In this document: positions 1 through 8,187 of the stretch, piece after piece
Layout: each line of letters opens with the position of its first letter
How positions within the stretch are numbered: position 1 is the first letter of the stretch
NCBI GenBank assembly: GCA_002729885.1
Contig: PBUB01000007.1
Coordinates: 143,064-207,063 of the forward strand
Direction of reading: 5' to 3'
Length of the DNA stretch: 64,000 nucleotides
From: Spirochaetaceae bacterium
GTDB taxonomy: Bacteria > Spirochaetota > Leptospiria > Leptospirales > Leptonemataceae
Program-made: the position numbers and the translations under genes
The notes under the pieces: model-generated
What the model was told of the DNA's origin: nothing
Database searches by the model: none
Seen by the model: only the letters and a program-made list of their open reading frames with translations

Positions 1-456
1 AGGGGTACCATTATCGTTGCTATCGATTTCAATCGTAGCCGTGCGAGTTCCATCGGCTCCGGGAACAAACGTTATCGTAAAACTAACCGTGCCTCCTCCA
101 GAGATTGTAGTTCCGGATGGCTGGCTGATGGTATAGTCAGAACTATTGGAGCCAGATTTATCTACGATCGGCGTGCCCGTTAGCTCCAGGGACTCATCAC
201 CATCGTTGTGAATGGTAACTGTGTAGGTCTTTCCAGAACTGGCATTTGTGATTTCGGAGCCGAAATCCAGTGTTGTTCCACTTCCGTAATCGCTTCCTTC
301 GTAGGTTACCCTCATGGATGGGGCTTGCCGGACTGGTGGTTCTCCCCCTAGAAAGAGGAACGCTAGACCGTTATTTCCTCCTCCGCTGGGCGGACAATGC
401 AGTGCAAAAAAGCACACTGCGACTACGGACAGTAGTCTCCCGTATTTGAGTATCAT
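1..456 (-). CDS. Lipoprotein with choice-of-anchor/HYDIN-type beta-sandwich domain, C-terminus cut by window edge
   Basis: The minus-strand frame beginning with ATG at 456 is open to base 1, so only the first 152 or so codons are present. It starts with a short basic segment and a hydrophobic stretch ending in F-A-L-H-C (Cys about residue 20), a spirochaete-type lipobox, followed by a Pro/Ser/Gly linker. From about residue 60 comes a beta-sandwich unit with the pattern LDFGSE...YTVTIHNDGDESLELTGTPIV...SDYTISQP...FTITFVPG..G.RTATIEIDSNDNGTP, typical of choice-of-anchor D / HYDIN-like extracellular modules. A GGGAG ribosome site lies 8 bases upstream of the ATG. The protein is probably exported and lipid-anchored; such modules usually repeat, so more copies are expected beyond the edge. 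Its function is unknown. Confidence 0.75.
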   Translation of the reverse strand, partial: MILKYGRLLSVVAVCFFALHCPPSGGGNNGLAFLFLGGEPPVRQAPSMRVTYEGSDYGSGTTLDFGSEITNASSGKTYTVTIHNDGDESLELTGTPIVDKSGSNSSDYTISQPSGTTISGGGTVSFTITFVPGADGTRTATIEIDSNDNGTP

Positions 457-1089
457 TGATCATCTCCCAATATCTATTTTTATCCTCAGGAATCAGGACA
501 CAGGAGACAATGCCGGGGGCATAGTCCCTGTTCTATATGTTTTTTGGTATACTATTTTTTGGGGGTACAACAGGCCGACAGTTCATTTTTTTATAAAAAT
601 TTCGTATTTTATTGAGATTATATCGTCTCAGATCCGGCCTCTTCATTTTATCCACGATCGTAATAGGTAACCATGTAGTATCTGCGGCAAAACCGTGATT
701 TCATACCGGAATAGCCCGTCCAACCCGGTTCCGGCTTCTGAATGAACGGGTTTACGATTCAAATTAACGGAGTTAGATTACTTTCGCGCCGGAGGACGTT
801 AGCGGTTTGAGCGTTAGCAGATTGATCGGTTTTATCTGAGAAAAACCACTGAGAGCGTGCAATCAAATCGGGCATGGCGCCTGAACTTCACGGAATAGCT
901 ATTGGCGCGAATCTACATTCTATTGATGATCCATACTTATAGAAAAAGCCCGGATTTCTCCGGGCTTTTCACGGTCAGGGTATTCCTGAGGGGTTAGAAG
1001 TATTTCCCGGGCGCTGGTGCTTTCAGTGCACAGGGCCCGAGAGCCAATCCACGTTCGGTTTCCGGGGATTTACACCTAAATCCTTCGCC
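457..1089. other. Intergenic region, 633 bases, no convincing gene
   Basis: This gap separates the start of the edge lipoprotein gene (minus) from the end of the AIM24 operon (minus). The short plus-strand open frame at 314-670 is mostly antisense to the lipoprotein and has no recognisable protein features. The 530-610 stretch is A/T-rich and probably holds the lipoprotein promoter, but I cannot fix -35/-10 boxes with confidence. The only clear element is the hairpin at 942-970. Confidence 0.5.
942..970. terminator. Rho-independent terminator, probably bidirectional
   Basis: A G+C-rich hairpin (AAAAGCCCGG, short loop, CCGGGCTTTT) has an A-run on one side and a T-run on the other, so it can work in both directions. 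It lies about 120 bases past the stop of the AIM24 operon and is the natural end of that transcript. Confidence 0.75.
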
Positions 1090-1770
1090 TCAGGAATTAC
1101 TTCGCTGAACTCTTCGATAGGCATTCAGGAATCCTGCCAGAGGATAAACCTGTCGAGTCTGAATCCAGACCTTGCCGTTACCGGAGAAGCGGCAAACCAG
1201 ACCTTCACCGGACAGAAATAGCGATTTGTATCCGCCTACTTTGGTGATGTTGTAGTCCAGACCTTCTGTAAATGCTACAATGCAGCCGGTATCCACGACA
1301 TACTGATCTTTCACATCGATCTCGATAATGGCTCCATAGGAGTTGAACCATAGATCACCGGATCCGGTACATTTGATCAGGAACAGGGATTCTCCGGAGA
1401 AGAAACCTTTTGTCAGCCCCTGCCATTTGGTCTGCACTTCCACACCCATGGTGGATGCCACGAAAGCAGAGTTCTGCAGAAACATGGTTTCATTGTTCAG
1501 ATGAACATGAAACAAATCTCCGGGAGGCCCCGGAGACACGGAAACGCTACCGTTGCCGCCTTCTGCCGTAAACTCATTGATAAACAGAGATTCGCCGGTG
1601 AGGAATCGAGAGAATCCACCTTTGAATCTGGTTTTCATCTTAACGTTGGTGTCCATGGCTGCCATGGCGCTCGCTTCCACTTTCAGGGTTTGTCCTGCAG
1701 GAACATCGATTACGGCCATGGAGAAGTCCGGACGACCTTCCATTTTAAAATTCCAGCTTTGTCCTTCCAT
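1090..1770 (-). CDS. AIM24 family protein, third of three tandem paralogues
   Basis: This 226-residue protein belongs to the AIM24 (TIGR00266/DUF124) family, compact beta-rich proteins of unproven bacterial function; the yeast namesake supports mitochondrial inner-membrane organisation. Family features visible are the opening beta strand with a basic/aromatic edge, the pattern 'DVPAGQTLKVEASAMAAMD', and the repeated GESLF motif (about residues 58, 125 and 188), each in a Gly-rich turn. No signal peptide or membrane segment is seen, so it should be cytosolic or peripheral. A strong AAGGAG site sits 7 bases before the ATG. It is the last gene of the M48-AIM24-AIM24-AIM24 operon, 27 bases after its neighbour. 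Confidence 0.85.
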   Translation of the reverse strand: MEGQSWNFKMEGRPDFSMAVIDVPAGQTLKVEASAMAAMDTNVKMKTRFKGGFSRFLTGESLFINEFTAEGGNGSVSVSPGPPGDLFHVHLNNETMFLQNSAFVASTMGVEVQTKWQGLTKGFFSGESLFLIKCTGSGDLWFNSYGAIIEIDVKDQYVVDTGCIVAFTEGLDYNITKVGGYKSLFLSGEGLVCRFSGNGKVWIQTRQVYPLAGFLNAYRRVQRSNS

Positions 1771-1797
1771 ATATTACTCCTTGCGCTTTCTCCTGGA

Positions 1798-2481
1798 TCA
1801 ACCTCGACGGGGCCGCAGATGCGGAGTCATGGCCGCGCCAAAAGCCGAAGGGTTATGGGACTGACAGTAAAGCTTACCTTTGCCAGAGAATCGACATACC
1901 AGGCCTTCGCCGCCCAGAAAGGAGCTGATCCAGCTCTTTCCTGCTTTGGAGATCTTAAAGCTCAAAGTCTCCTGGAAGGCTACGATATGCCCTGTATCTA
2001 CGATGAAATCTCCATCCACATCTATAGAATAGATTGTGCCAAAAGAGTTCATGAGCAGTTTTCCGGATCCTTTCATACTGATCCAGAACAGGCTTTCGCC
2101 GGAAAACATGGATTGAAATCCCTGCCAGTTCATGTCCATATCAACCGTTGGTTCGGCAGCAAGGAATGAACCACCCTGGACGATCAGGGTCTCCTGGTTC
2201 AAAGTTACTTCCTCTATGTCTCCGGACAGCGTAGGAGCCACCCATACATGACCGCCGTTTGCGCCGGCTGTGTAGTGGTTCAGAAAGAGGGATTCGCCGG
2301 TAAGCAATCTCTTTAGAGATTTAAGCAGGCTGCCCTTTCCTTTCTTATGGGTAGTGGTTTCAATCTGCATATCACCACTCATGGCAATCATGGAACCACC
2401 CTCTGCAGTAAACGATTCGCCTGGAGCAAGATCAACGCGAGCGGCTGAGTTTCCAGGTCTGTAGTGTATTTCCGTATTCAT
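1798..2481 (-). CDS. AIM24 family protein, second of three tandem paralogues
   Basis: This 227-residue AIM24-family protein is a paralogue of the genes on either side. It carries 'LAPGESFTAEGGSMIAMSGD' near the N-terminus and three GESLF/GEGLV turns, with 'FIVDTGHIVAF' matching the equivalent strands of its neighbours. There is no export signal. The C-terminus ends in a short basic tail (RPRRG) that the other two lack. An AGGAG site lies about 11 bases upstream of the start. The three proteins differ clearly in sequence, so the triplication is old and the copies may form a hetero-oligomer (inference). Confidence 0.85.
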   Translation of the reverse strand: MNTEIHYRPGNSAARVDLAPGESFTAEGGSMIAMSGDMQIETTTHKKGKGSLLKSLKRLLTGESLFLNHYTAGANGGHVWVAPTLSGDIEEVTLNQETLIVQGGSFLAAEPTVDMDMNWQGFQSMFSGESLFWISMKGSGKLLMNSFGTIYSIDVDGDFIVDTGHIVAFQETLSFKISKAGKSWISSFLGGEGLVCRFSGKGKLYCQSHNPSAFGAAMTPHLRPRRG

Positions 2482-2502
2482 ATTACTTTCTACTCCTGAT
2501 TA

Positions 2503-3168
2503 TCAGCCCCAGAAGAATGGGTTGATCCATCCGGCCATTCCGCTCAGACTTCTGGTCTGAAGCACTACTCGGCCTTTTCCTTCCAGGCGGGTCACCAGAC
2601 CCTCTCCGCCAAAAAAGCTGGAGAAGATTCCGCCGGCCAATTGCATCTTAAGTTTGATTCCTGGATCGTAAGCTACCAGGTGAGATGTATCTACGATATA
2701 CTCTCCATCCAGCTCTTTATCTACGAAAGCACCATAGGCACCGTAGTAGAGCTTTCCTGTGCCGCTAACTTCCAGCTTGAACAATCCTTCGCGACCGATA
2801 AACGATGCGAAACCTGCCCAGGCAAGACCCAGCTTCAGGCCGGGAGTAGAAGCGATGTAGGCCCCGGGTTGCAGACAGAACGTTTCATCGTTCAGTTCAA
2901 TCTCGCGGATGTCTCCGGGAGTGGCCTGCACCAGGGAACATCTGGCTGGCTTATCTGAATTATTTGTGAACTCATTCACAAAAAAGGACTCTCCCCCGAG
3001 AAACTTCTTAAGGGGAGCACGAAAGAATCCACCGTTCAGCTTGGCTTTCATATCCAGGTCGGCTTCCATGGAGGCCATGGCACCTGACTCTGCGATAATG
3101 GTTTCGCCTGGGTCTAACTCAACGTGGATGGACGCGAATGCGGGAGCACCAGTGATTTCACTTTTCAT
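2503..3168 (-). CDS. AIM24 family protein, first of three tandem paralogues
   Basis: An AIM24-family protein of 221 residues if translation starts at ATG 3168. A longer in-frame opening from 3288 would overlap the M48 gene by over 100 bases and adds a Ser/Asn/Lys-rich leader unlike the family, so I reject it. From 3168 the protein begins MKSEITGAPAF and enters the family fold directly ('ELDPGETIIAESGAMASMEAD'). GESFF and GEGLV turns are present. The start lies 4 bases after the M48 stop codon, with no strong ribosome site immediately before it, which suggests translational coupling. Confidence 0.85.
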   Translation of the reverse strand: MKSEITGAPAFASIHVELDPGETIIAESGAMASMEADLDMKAKLNGGFFRAPLKKFLGGESFFVNEFTNNSDKPARCSLVQATPGDIREIELNDETFCLQPGAYIASTPGLKLGLAWAGFASFIGREGLFKLEVSGTGKLYYGAYGAFVDKELDGEYIVDTSHLVAYDPGIKLKMQLAGGIFSSFFGGEGLVTRLEGKGRVVLQTRSLSGMAGWINPFFWG

Positions 3169-3172
3169 AGGC

Positions 3173-4324
3173 TTATTCTGGGAGGCTGATCCTCCGCTGA
3201 ATTTTCTGAATGTCCAGCGGAATTTTTTGAAATTTTCGGTCTGGTGGCAATTCATCGATTTTTTGTTGGATGAATTCGATTCGTTCATCGGTGGCAGGAT
3301 GTGTACCCATTACAGCCATGGCGCTTTGCTCGGTTTCAGACATCTGCTCTTCCTGGAATTCCTTAATTCTGCGAAAGAAACTTAGCATACCTCGAGGATC
3401 GATGTCCGCTTTTACCAATAAATTGAACCCTGTTTCATCGGCCTGACGCTCGAAATCCCGGCTGAACTTCTGCGACAGCAGAAAGCCTCCTTGATCCGCC
3501 AGGGCAGCTATCAATCCCTGGGTATCTCCAAACATTGCTCCAATCAATACATAGAGCCCGATGCGTCGCACCAGTAACTGGGTTCCATGACGATGAATTA
3601 CATGAGCCATCTCATGAGCCAGAACTCCGGCCACTTCCTCTGCTGAATCTGCCTTTTGAAGCAGAGCAGAATGAATGAAGATCGAACCACCGGGGATAGC
3701 AAATGCGTTCACATCCTGATGATGCACCACCTGAAACTTGAAGGGAAAGGGCGACTCGGCCACCTCCAGCAGTGGTTTCGTCATTGTATCGATCCCTTCA
3801 TTGACCACCGGATCCTGAACTACTGACATGCTGGATGTCAGGTTCTTCTCCACAAGTTCGCCCAGCTTTACCTCTGCCTCCGGAGGAATTTGATCGATGG
3901 CAGCCTTGAACAGCAATCCGCGGCCCAGCCAGGCGCCAACTACCAGGCCCAGTGTAACAGCGGCAAGAGTCCAGTAGCCTCCCTTCACTCGTCTATGACG
4001 ACCTACGATCTTCTTGATGGCAGGCTGCAAATGAGGTTTCTGAAGAGCTGGCTCCTTGAGAATGCTGCGATCCGTAGTGTAGATCGAGATCCCTGAGCGA
4101 GCCGGACTCTTAAAGTAGATCAGCCGGTTCTGATTTCCACCTGCCGAAATATCCAGATTCTCCAGGGGCATCTGGATCAAATGCTGATCCGATGCATTGG
4201 GCTTGAATTCCAGAGTGCCTTCCAGAACGCGTAGAGAGCCGGCCACGCGGCTGCCATCCTCAACAAAGGCGGCTCCTTCAAATGAGGCCGTGGTTTGCCC
4301 GGAGCGAGTAGTAAGATCTTCCAT
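3173..4324 (-). CDS. Membrane-anchored M48 family zinc metalloprotease
   Basis: A 383-residue protease. The zinc motif HEMAHVIHRHG has its first His at about residue 237, and the third ligand is expected in the 'DFERQADETGF' helix. The N-terminal ~110 residues form a small beta-rich, possibly PH/GRAM-like domain ('GSLRVLEGTLEFKPN...'). A single membrane segment follows (about residues 117-137, 'WTLAAVTLGLVVGAWLGRG'), then the peptidase domain; the topology could put the catalytic domain in the periplasm, as in BepA-like or Oma1-like M48 proteins. It heads the AIM24 operon. The link is suggestive because M48 proteases commonly do membrane-protein quality control, but the substrate is unknown. 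Confidence 0.85.
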   Translation of the reverse strand: MEDLTTRSGQTTASFEGAAFVEDGSRVAGSLRVLEGTLEFKPNASDQHLIQMPLENLDISAGGNQNRLIYFKSPARSGISIYTTDRSILKEPALQKPHLQPAIKKIVGRHRRVKGGYWTLAAVTLGLVVGAWLGRGLLFKAAIDQIPPEAEVKLGELVEKNLTSSMSVVQDPVVNEGIDTMTKPLLEVAESPFPFKFQVVHHQDVNAFAIPGGSIFIHSALLQKADSAEEVAGVLAHEMAHVIHRHGTQLLVRRIGLYVLIGAMFGDTQGLIAALADQGGFLLSQKFSRDFERQADETGFNLLVKADIDPRGMLSFFRRIKEFQEEQMSETEQSAMAVMGTHPATDERIEFIQQKIDELPPDRKFQKIPLDIQKIQRRISLPE

Positions 4325-4381
4325 ATGTACCGGGATAATACATGGATTGCACTGTCAGCCAAGCAAAATTACCCTGACTCA

Positions 4382-5488
4382 ATGAAATCGTTCATGATCT
4401 ATGGAGCCAGCGGCTATACAGGGGAGCTCATAGCCCATAAATGTAAGGAGCTGGGCCTGCCGGCTATCCTGGCTGGCAGAAATGCAGACAAAGTGCGTCC
4501 CCTGGCCGAGAAACTGGATCTGCCTTTTCGCATTTTCGATCTAGAAGACTCATCACGCATAGAGTCTTCTATAAAAGACTGCTTCGCGGTGCTGCACTGC
4601 GCCGGACCATTCATCCATACAGCAGAGCCCATGGCCCGAGCGTGTATCGCATCCGGGGTTCATTATCTGGATATTACAGGAGAAATACCGGTATTTCAGA
4701 AAATCCATACTCTGGATGAAGAAGCGAAATCGGCCGGGGTAGCTCTAATGCCTGGAAGCGGCTTTGATGTGGTACCCACCGATTGCGCTGCAGCCATGGT
4801 AGCTCAGGCATGTCCGGATGCAACCGACCTGGATATTGCTTTTTTCTCATTGGGAAAGATGTCCCGGGGCACTATGAAAAGCGCACTTTTGCAGATGCCC
4901 CAGGGCAATAAGATTCGCAGGAATGGCAACCTGGAAAGCGGCCCACTGCTCAAGCTAAAGAAATCTGTTCAACTGGCCGGGAAATCGCGCACCGGTTTTA
5001 GCATTCCCTGGGGCGATGTATTTACAGCAGGAATCTCCACCGGAATACATAACATCACCGTCTACAGCATGGTTCCAGGCCTGCCGGTATTTATGGCTCC
5101 TTTGATTCGCCCATTTACAGGGCTTCTAAAAAGTTCCGGTGTGCAGTCTTTTCTGCGAAATCGCATCGATGCAGGAGAAGCCGGGCCGGATGAAAAAACG
5201 AGACAGACTGAGAAAAGCTATGTGTATGCCAGGGCATGGAATGCAGATAGAAGCAACGGCAAGAAGACAGGCAAACCCCGGGAATCCGGAAGTCCGGCTC
5301 AGGACTTCGCCGAAGTGGAACTGGAAACCATGGAAGGATATCAGTTTACCATGGAATCTGCTTTAGCCGCCTTGCAGGCCCTGGATAAGAAGCCGGGTCT
5401 CAAGGGGTTCCTAACTCCTTCCATGGCCTTTGGCAGCGACTTTGTTTTGAAGCTTCCGAATACGAAAATTCTGCGCAGGCTTCCTTGA
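4382..5488 (+). CDS. Saccharopine dehydrogenase-like / trans-acting enoyl reductase family NAD(P)-binding protein
   Basis: A 368-residue protein from ATG 4382; 29 upstream in-frame codons overlap the divergent M48 gene and are not protein-like. It opens with a Rossmann dinucleotide fold 'MIYGASGYTGELIAHK' and 'PAILAGRNADKVRPLAEKL', followed by 'VLHCAGPFIHTAEPMARACIASGVHYLDITGE'. This is the signature of the saccharopine dehydrogenase NADP-binding family that includes trans-acting enoyl reductases of lipid synthesis. Those relatives reduce polyketide or fatty precursors, but neighbours give no pathway, so the substrate is open. It is transcribed divergently from the M48 operon with only 57 bases between the starts. 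Confidence 0.75.
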   Translation: MKSFMIYGASGYTGELIAHKCKELGLPAILAGRNADKVRPLAEKLDLPFRIFDLEDSSRIESSIKDCFAVLHCAGPFIHTAEPMARACIASGVHYLDITGEIPVFQKIHTLDEEAKSAGVALMPGSGFDVVPTDCAAAMVAQACPDATDLDIAFFSLGKMSRGTMKSALLQMPQGNKIRRNGNLESGPLLKLKKSVQLAGKSRTGFSIPWGDVFTAGISTGIHNITVYSMVPGLPVFMAPLIRPFTGLLKSSGVQSFLRNRIDAGEAGPDEKTRQTEKSYVYARAWNADRSNGKKTGKPRESGSPAQDFAEVELETMEGYQFTMESALAALQALDKKPGLKGFLTPSMAFGSDFVLKLPNTKILRRLP

Positions 5489-5612
5489 GATACATCTTGC
5501 TTATGCCAGGACCCAATCCATGGCCCGGTATATGACTATCACAGAAGACAACTCGTAAGGATGTTCTGGAACGATTTCAGTGTAACGTCAGAGGATTCAG
5601 GGTAAAGACTCC

Positions 5613-6008
5613 ATGAATAAGGATTCCGCGAAAAGCGAAGAAATATTCTCTACCATGCATGTAATCGCCGTGCCAGACCTGGCAGCTTCTGCGAAATTCT
5701 ATGAGGATACGCTGGGCTTTACTGTGCACGAAATTGGCGATCCTGGATGGCGAATCTTTCGACGAGGTGCCTTTCAAATCATGGCCGGCCATTGTCCGGA
5801 TGCAACACCTCCGTCGCAAACAGGCGACCATTCCTATTTCGCCTACGTTCATCTAAGAAATGCGAGTTCCCTTTACCGGGAACTCCAGCAGAAGGATGTG
5901 GACTGGATCAAGCATATCGCAGATGAGCCCTGGGGAATGCGAGAGTTTGGAATCCGCACTCCAGATGGGCATCGAATTATGTTCGGGGAGCCCCTGACTC
6001 AAAATTAG
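5613..6008 (+). CDS. VOC (glyoxalase/bleomycin-resistance fold) family protein
   Basis: A 131-residue single-domain VOC protein. The first beta-alpha unit is 'MHVIAVPDLAASAKFYEDTLGFTVHE', with 'WRIFRRGAFQIMAGH' next and a second unit ending 'GMREFGIRTPDGHRIMFGE', the usual C-terminal metal-side strand. Metal-ligand candidates are His near residue 12 and Glu near the C-terminus. Family members include glyoxalases, epimerases, dioxygenases and antibiotic-binding proteins, so the reaction cannot be named. It stands alone between two unrelated plus-strand genes. Confidence 0.8.
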   Translation: MNKDSAKSEEIFSTMHVIAVPDLAASAKFYEDTLGFTVHEIGDPGWRIFRRGAFQIMAGHCPDATPPSQTGDHSYFAYVHLRNASSLYRELQQKDVDWIKHIADEPWGMREFGIRTPDGHRIMFGEPLTQN

Positions 6009-6230
6009 GAGGATCTGATTTATCTACGAGCCCTGGTGTGGCCCGCCCGATTTTGTCACACCCCCATGGCATAATCTCTTCTGGAATTCAGTTATTGCCG
6101 GATTTAATCAGGGTCCATCAGGAATTAACCGGGGTTTAACCTGGATTTAACTAGAATTCCTACGGCAGGCCCAGGTCTGAAGGGATCTGGAGCCATTTGA
6201 AAGAGCGCTTGGCACTAAAGGAGCAATTCA

Positions 6231-6785
6231 ATGAAAACTCAGTATTATACGGCCTCCACCCTGGATGGTTTTGTGGCCTCCCGTGAACATAGTCTGGAAT
6301 GGCTATTCGCCCTGGGCGATCCAGTGGAGTCCAGCTATGATGAGTTCTTCGCAGAAATAGGTGCAATGGCCATGGGTTCGGCTACCTATGAATGGCTGGT
6401 CAAAAATCATCTGCGGCCGGGCACACCGGAGGAGCAACCCTGGCCCTACGAGAAACCGGTATGGGTATTTAGCAGCAGAGAATTGGACCTTCCCGAAAAT
6501 GCAGATGTGAAACTGGTTCAGGGGGACGTTCGTCCGGTGCATGAGCGGATGCAAGAGGAAGCGCAGGGAAAGAATGTATGGGTTGTAGGAGGAGGCGAAT
6601 TGGCCGGCCAGTTTTATGATGCGGGTCTTCTAGATGAGTTAATCATCCAGTTCGCAGCCACCACTCTGGGCTCTGGCATGCCAGTGTTTCCTCGAGAAAC
6701 TCCGGCGGGCCGACTCCAGTTTCAAAACGCAAGCCCCATGGGTAATGGCTTTGTAGAGCTAAGATACCAGATTCATTACAGCTAA
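6231..6785 (+). CDS. Dihydrofolate reductase / RibD C-terminal family reductase
   Basis: A 184-residue NADPH-dependent reductase of the DHFR/RibD_C fold. It begins 'MKTQYYTASTLDGFVASREHSLEWL', the hallmark opening of the YwjB/YyaP-like group, and carries the cofactor-binding 'KNVWVVGGGELAGQFYDAGLLDELIIQ' followed by 'TTLGSGMPVFP'. Length fits the stand-alone family. A clear AAGGAG site lies 9 bases before the ATG. It is unlikely to be the main FolA, which has a different active-site opening; the physiological substrate of this group is unknown. Confidence 0.82.
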   Translation: MKTQYYTASTLDGFVASREHSLEWLFALGDPVESSYDEFFAEIGAMAMGSATYEWLVKNHLRPGTPEEQPWPYEKPVWVFSSRELDLPENADVKLVQGDVRPVHERMQEEAQGKNVWVVGGGELAGQFYDAGLLDELIIQFAATTLGSGMPVFPRETPAGRLQFQNASPMGNGFVELRYQIHYS

Positions 6786-6975
6786 AGAGTACACAACGGT
6801 AAGCCAGCGACGAGCGTATTGTGTCTAGAGTATAGCCTATCTGGGATTGAATCCACCAGAAGTGGGCTGGACAATACTGTGCCAAAAAGCAGAAAACGGC
6901 AGGGGGCCGGACTCAAATTCGAGGGCCCCGATGCTCCCCGGCGCCGGCCTCCGACCAGGCATTGGTCCAGAATTC

Positions 6976-7887
6976 TCAGCGGAAAGGAAGCGTAGGCGAA
7001 AGATCCACCTTTCGCACGGGCACAGCTATCTCAATTCCTGCTCGAGATAATGCTTTGTGCATGGCCATCAGCCCTTCATGTTTGGCTTCAAAATACCCCT
7101 GCTGTCCCGGATATTCGATCCAGTACCGGGCCATGGCTTTCATTCCATATTCCCCTGCTTCATCCATCAGTACACTGAAATCTGTCTCTGGCATTCTTCG
7201 CTCCAGGCCCTCTAAAGCTCCTGTCATTGCAGTGGCTGCCTTTTCCAGATCGCAATGAAAAGGCAGCATCACAGGAAGATCGATTCGCCTGAGTCCGGTA
7301 CGGCTGTAATTTTTTAAAGGTTCTCTGTACACCTCTCGATTGGGGATAACCACAATCTGGCCCTGAGGAGTTCGCAAATCGGCGGCTCCCAGGCCTACTT
7401 TGGTTATGGCACCAAAATGACCTCGAATTTCAACAATATCGCCTACGATAAATGGTCTTTGAAAAGCGAGAATAATGCCACTTAAATAGTTGGAAGCTAC
7501 CTCGCGAAACGCAAAGCCCAGGGCCAGACCCAGGATACCGGCCCCGGCAAGCAGGCTGGAAACAGCCCGGTCCAGCTTAAGAACTCCCAGAGCGACGAAC
7601 AGGCCCAGCACCACCACCAGTATTTGTGCGATTCCACCCAGGATGTACACCAGGTTTTCGTTACTGGAAAACCGTTTCAGCAATCGAACTGTGGTACGCC
7701 GCATTAGCTTTGCGCCCACGAAAAAAAGAATTAGAACGACAATTGCTGCGATTGCGTTGGGAAGACTTACCACCAGGGCGTCGGCCCAGCCCAGCAATTT
7801 TAGCTCTAGAAGTTTGTAGACTCTTTGCAAATCCATCCATGTTAACATAGGAAGTGGAAACTGGAAGTCCAGGGGTTTTGCCTTCAC
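6976..7887 (-). CDS. mscS: Small-conductance mechanosensitive channel (MscS family)
   Basis: A 303-residue MscS-type channel. It has two N-terminal membrane helices (about residues 38-60 and 85-105), then the pore helix 'LLAGAGILGLALGFAFREVASNYLSGIILAFQRPF'. The Gly/Ala-rich face, the beta domain with 'VGDIVEIRGHFGAITKVGLGAADLRTPQGQIVVIPN' and the C-terminal alpha/beta cage follow. It opens under membrane tension to release solutes on osmotic downshock. The longest frame uses GTG at 7887; an internal ATG at 7848 (MLTWMDLQ...) is equally plausible because neither has a good ribosome site. It is a lone minus-strand gene. Confidence 0.9.
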   Translation of the reverse strand: MKAKPLDFQFPLPMLTWMDLQRVYKLLELKLLGWADALVVSLPNAIAAIVVLILFFVGAKLMRRTTVRLLKRFSSNENLVYILGGIAQILVVVLGLFVALGVLKLDRAVSSLLAGAGILGLALGFAFREVASNYLSGIILAFQRPFIVGDIVEIRGHFGAITKVGLGAADLRTPQGQIVVIPNREVYREPLKNYSRTGLRRIDLPVMLPFHCDLEKAATAMTGALEGLERRMPETDFSVLMDEAGEYGMKAMARYWIEYPGQQGYFEAKHEGLMAMHKALSRAGIEIAVPVRKVDLSPTLPFR

Positions 7888-8187
7888 TCTGCACTATAGT
7901 TCAGCACGGCCAATTGCCTTCTCTACCTGTGACAAAAAGACAATCTGGACCTCGGCCTGGGCTTTCCGGCAGTTCCCGGATTCTGGAGCGAACCCTTCTT
8001 ATGCGAGCGGCAATGTAATCTATATCGCGCACCATCCCTCCGCTGATTACACTGCGGCCTCGAAATCCATGAACTATCCTGTCTTCGTCCGCTCGCTTAT
8101 CTACCAATCACCTCTCGGAGGCCTTCCCTCGGCGCAACCGGTCCTCTTCTTACCGATCGTATCCCTGGGTCTTAAATCACTCCAGCC
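7888..8187. other. Intergenic region with one doubtful short frame
   Basis: Three hundred bases lie between the ABC permease gene and the MscS gene, both minus-strand. A 68-codon minus-strand frame at 7901-8107 (Arg-rich, 'IAARIRRVRSRIRELPESPGRG') is open. It has no recognisable family and its composition is typical of a chance frame in this base composition, so I do not call it. I saw no terminator or clear promoter here. Confidence 0.4.

Noticed and set aside
1501..2169. 222-codon plus-strand frame across the AIM24 genes
   Set aside because: Antisense to two clear AIM24 paralogues; low-complexity translation without domain signals.
6085..6165. Degenerate GGATTTAA/GAATTAA-like repeats before the DHFR-like gene
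   Set aside because: Units vary in length and sequence, so they do not form a clear tandem repeat; probably A/T-rich upstream sequence.
7901..8107. 68-codon minus-strand frame between MscS and the ABC permease
   Set aside because: Arg-rich chance-like composition, no family features and no ribosome site; kept only as part of the intergenic description.
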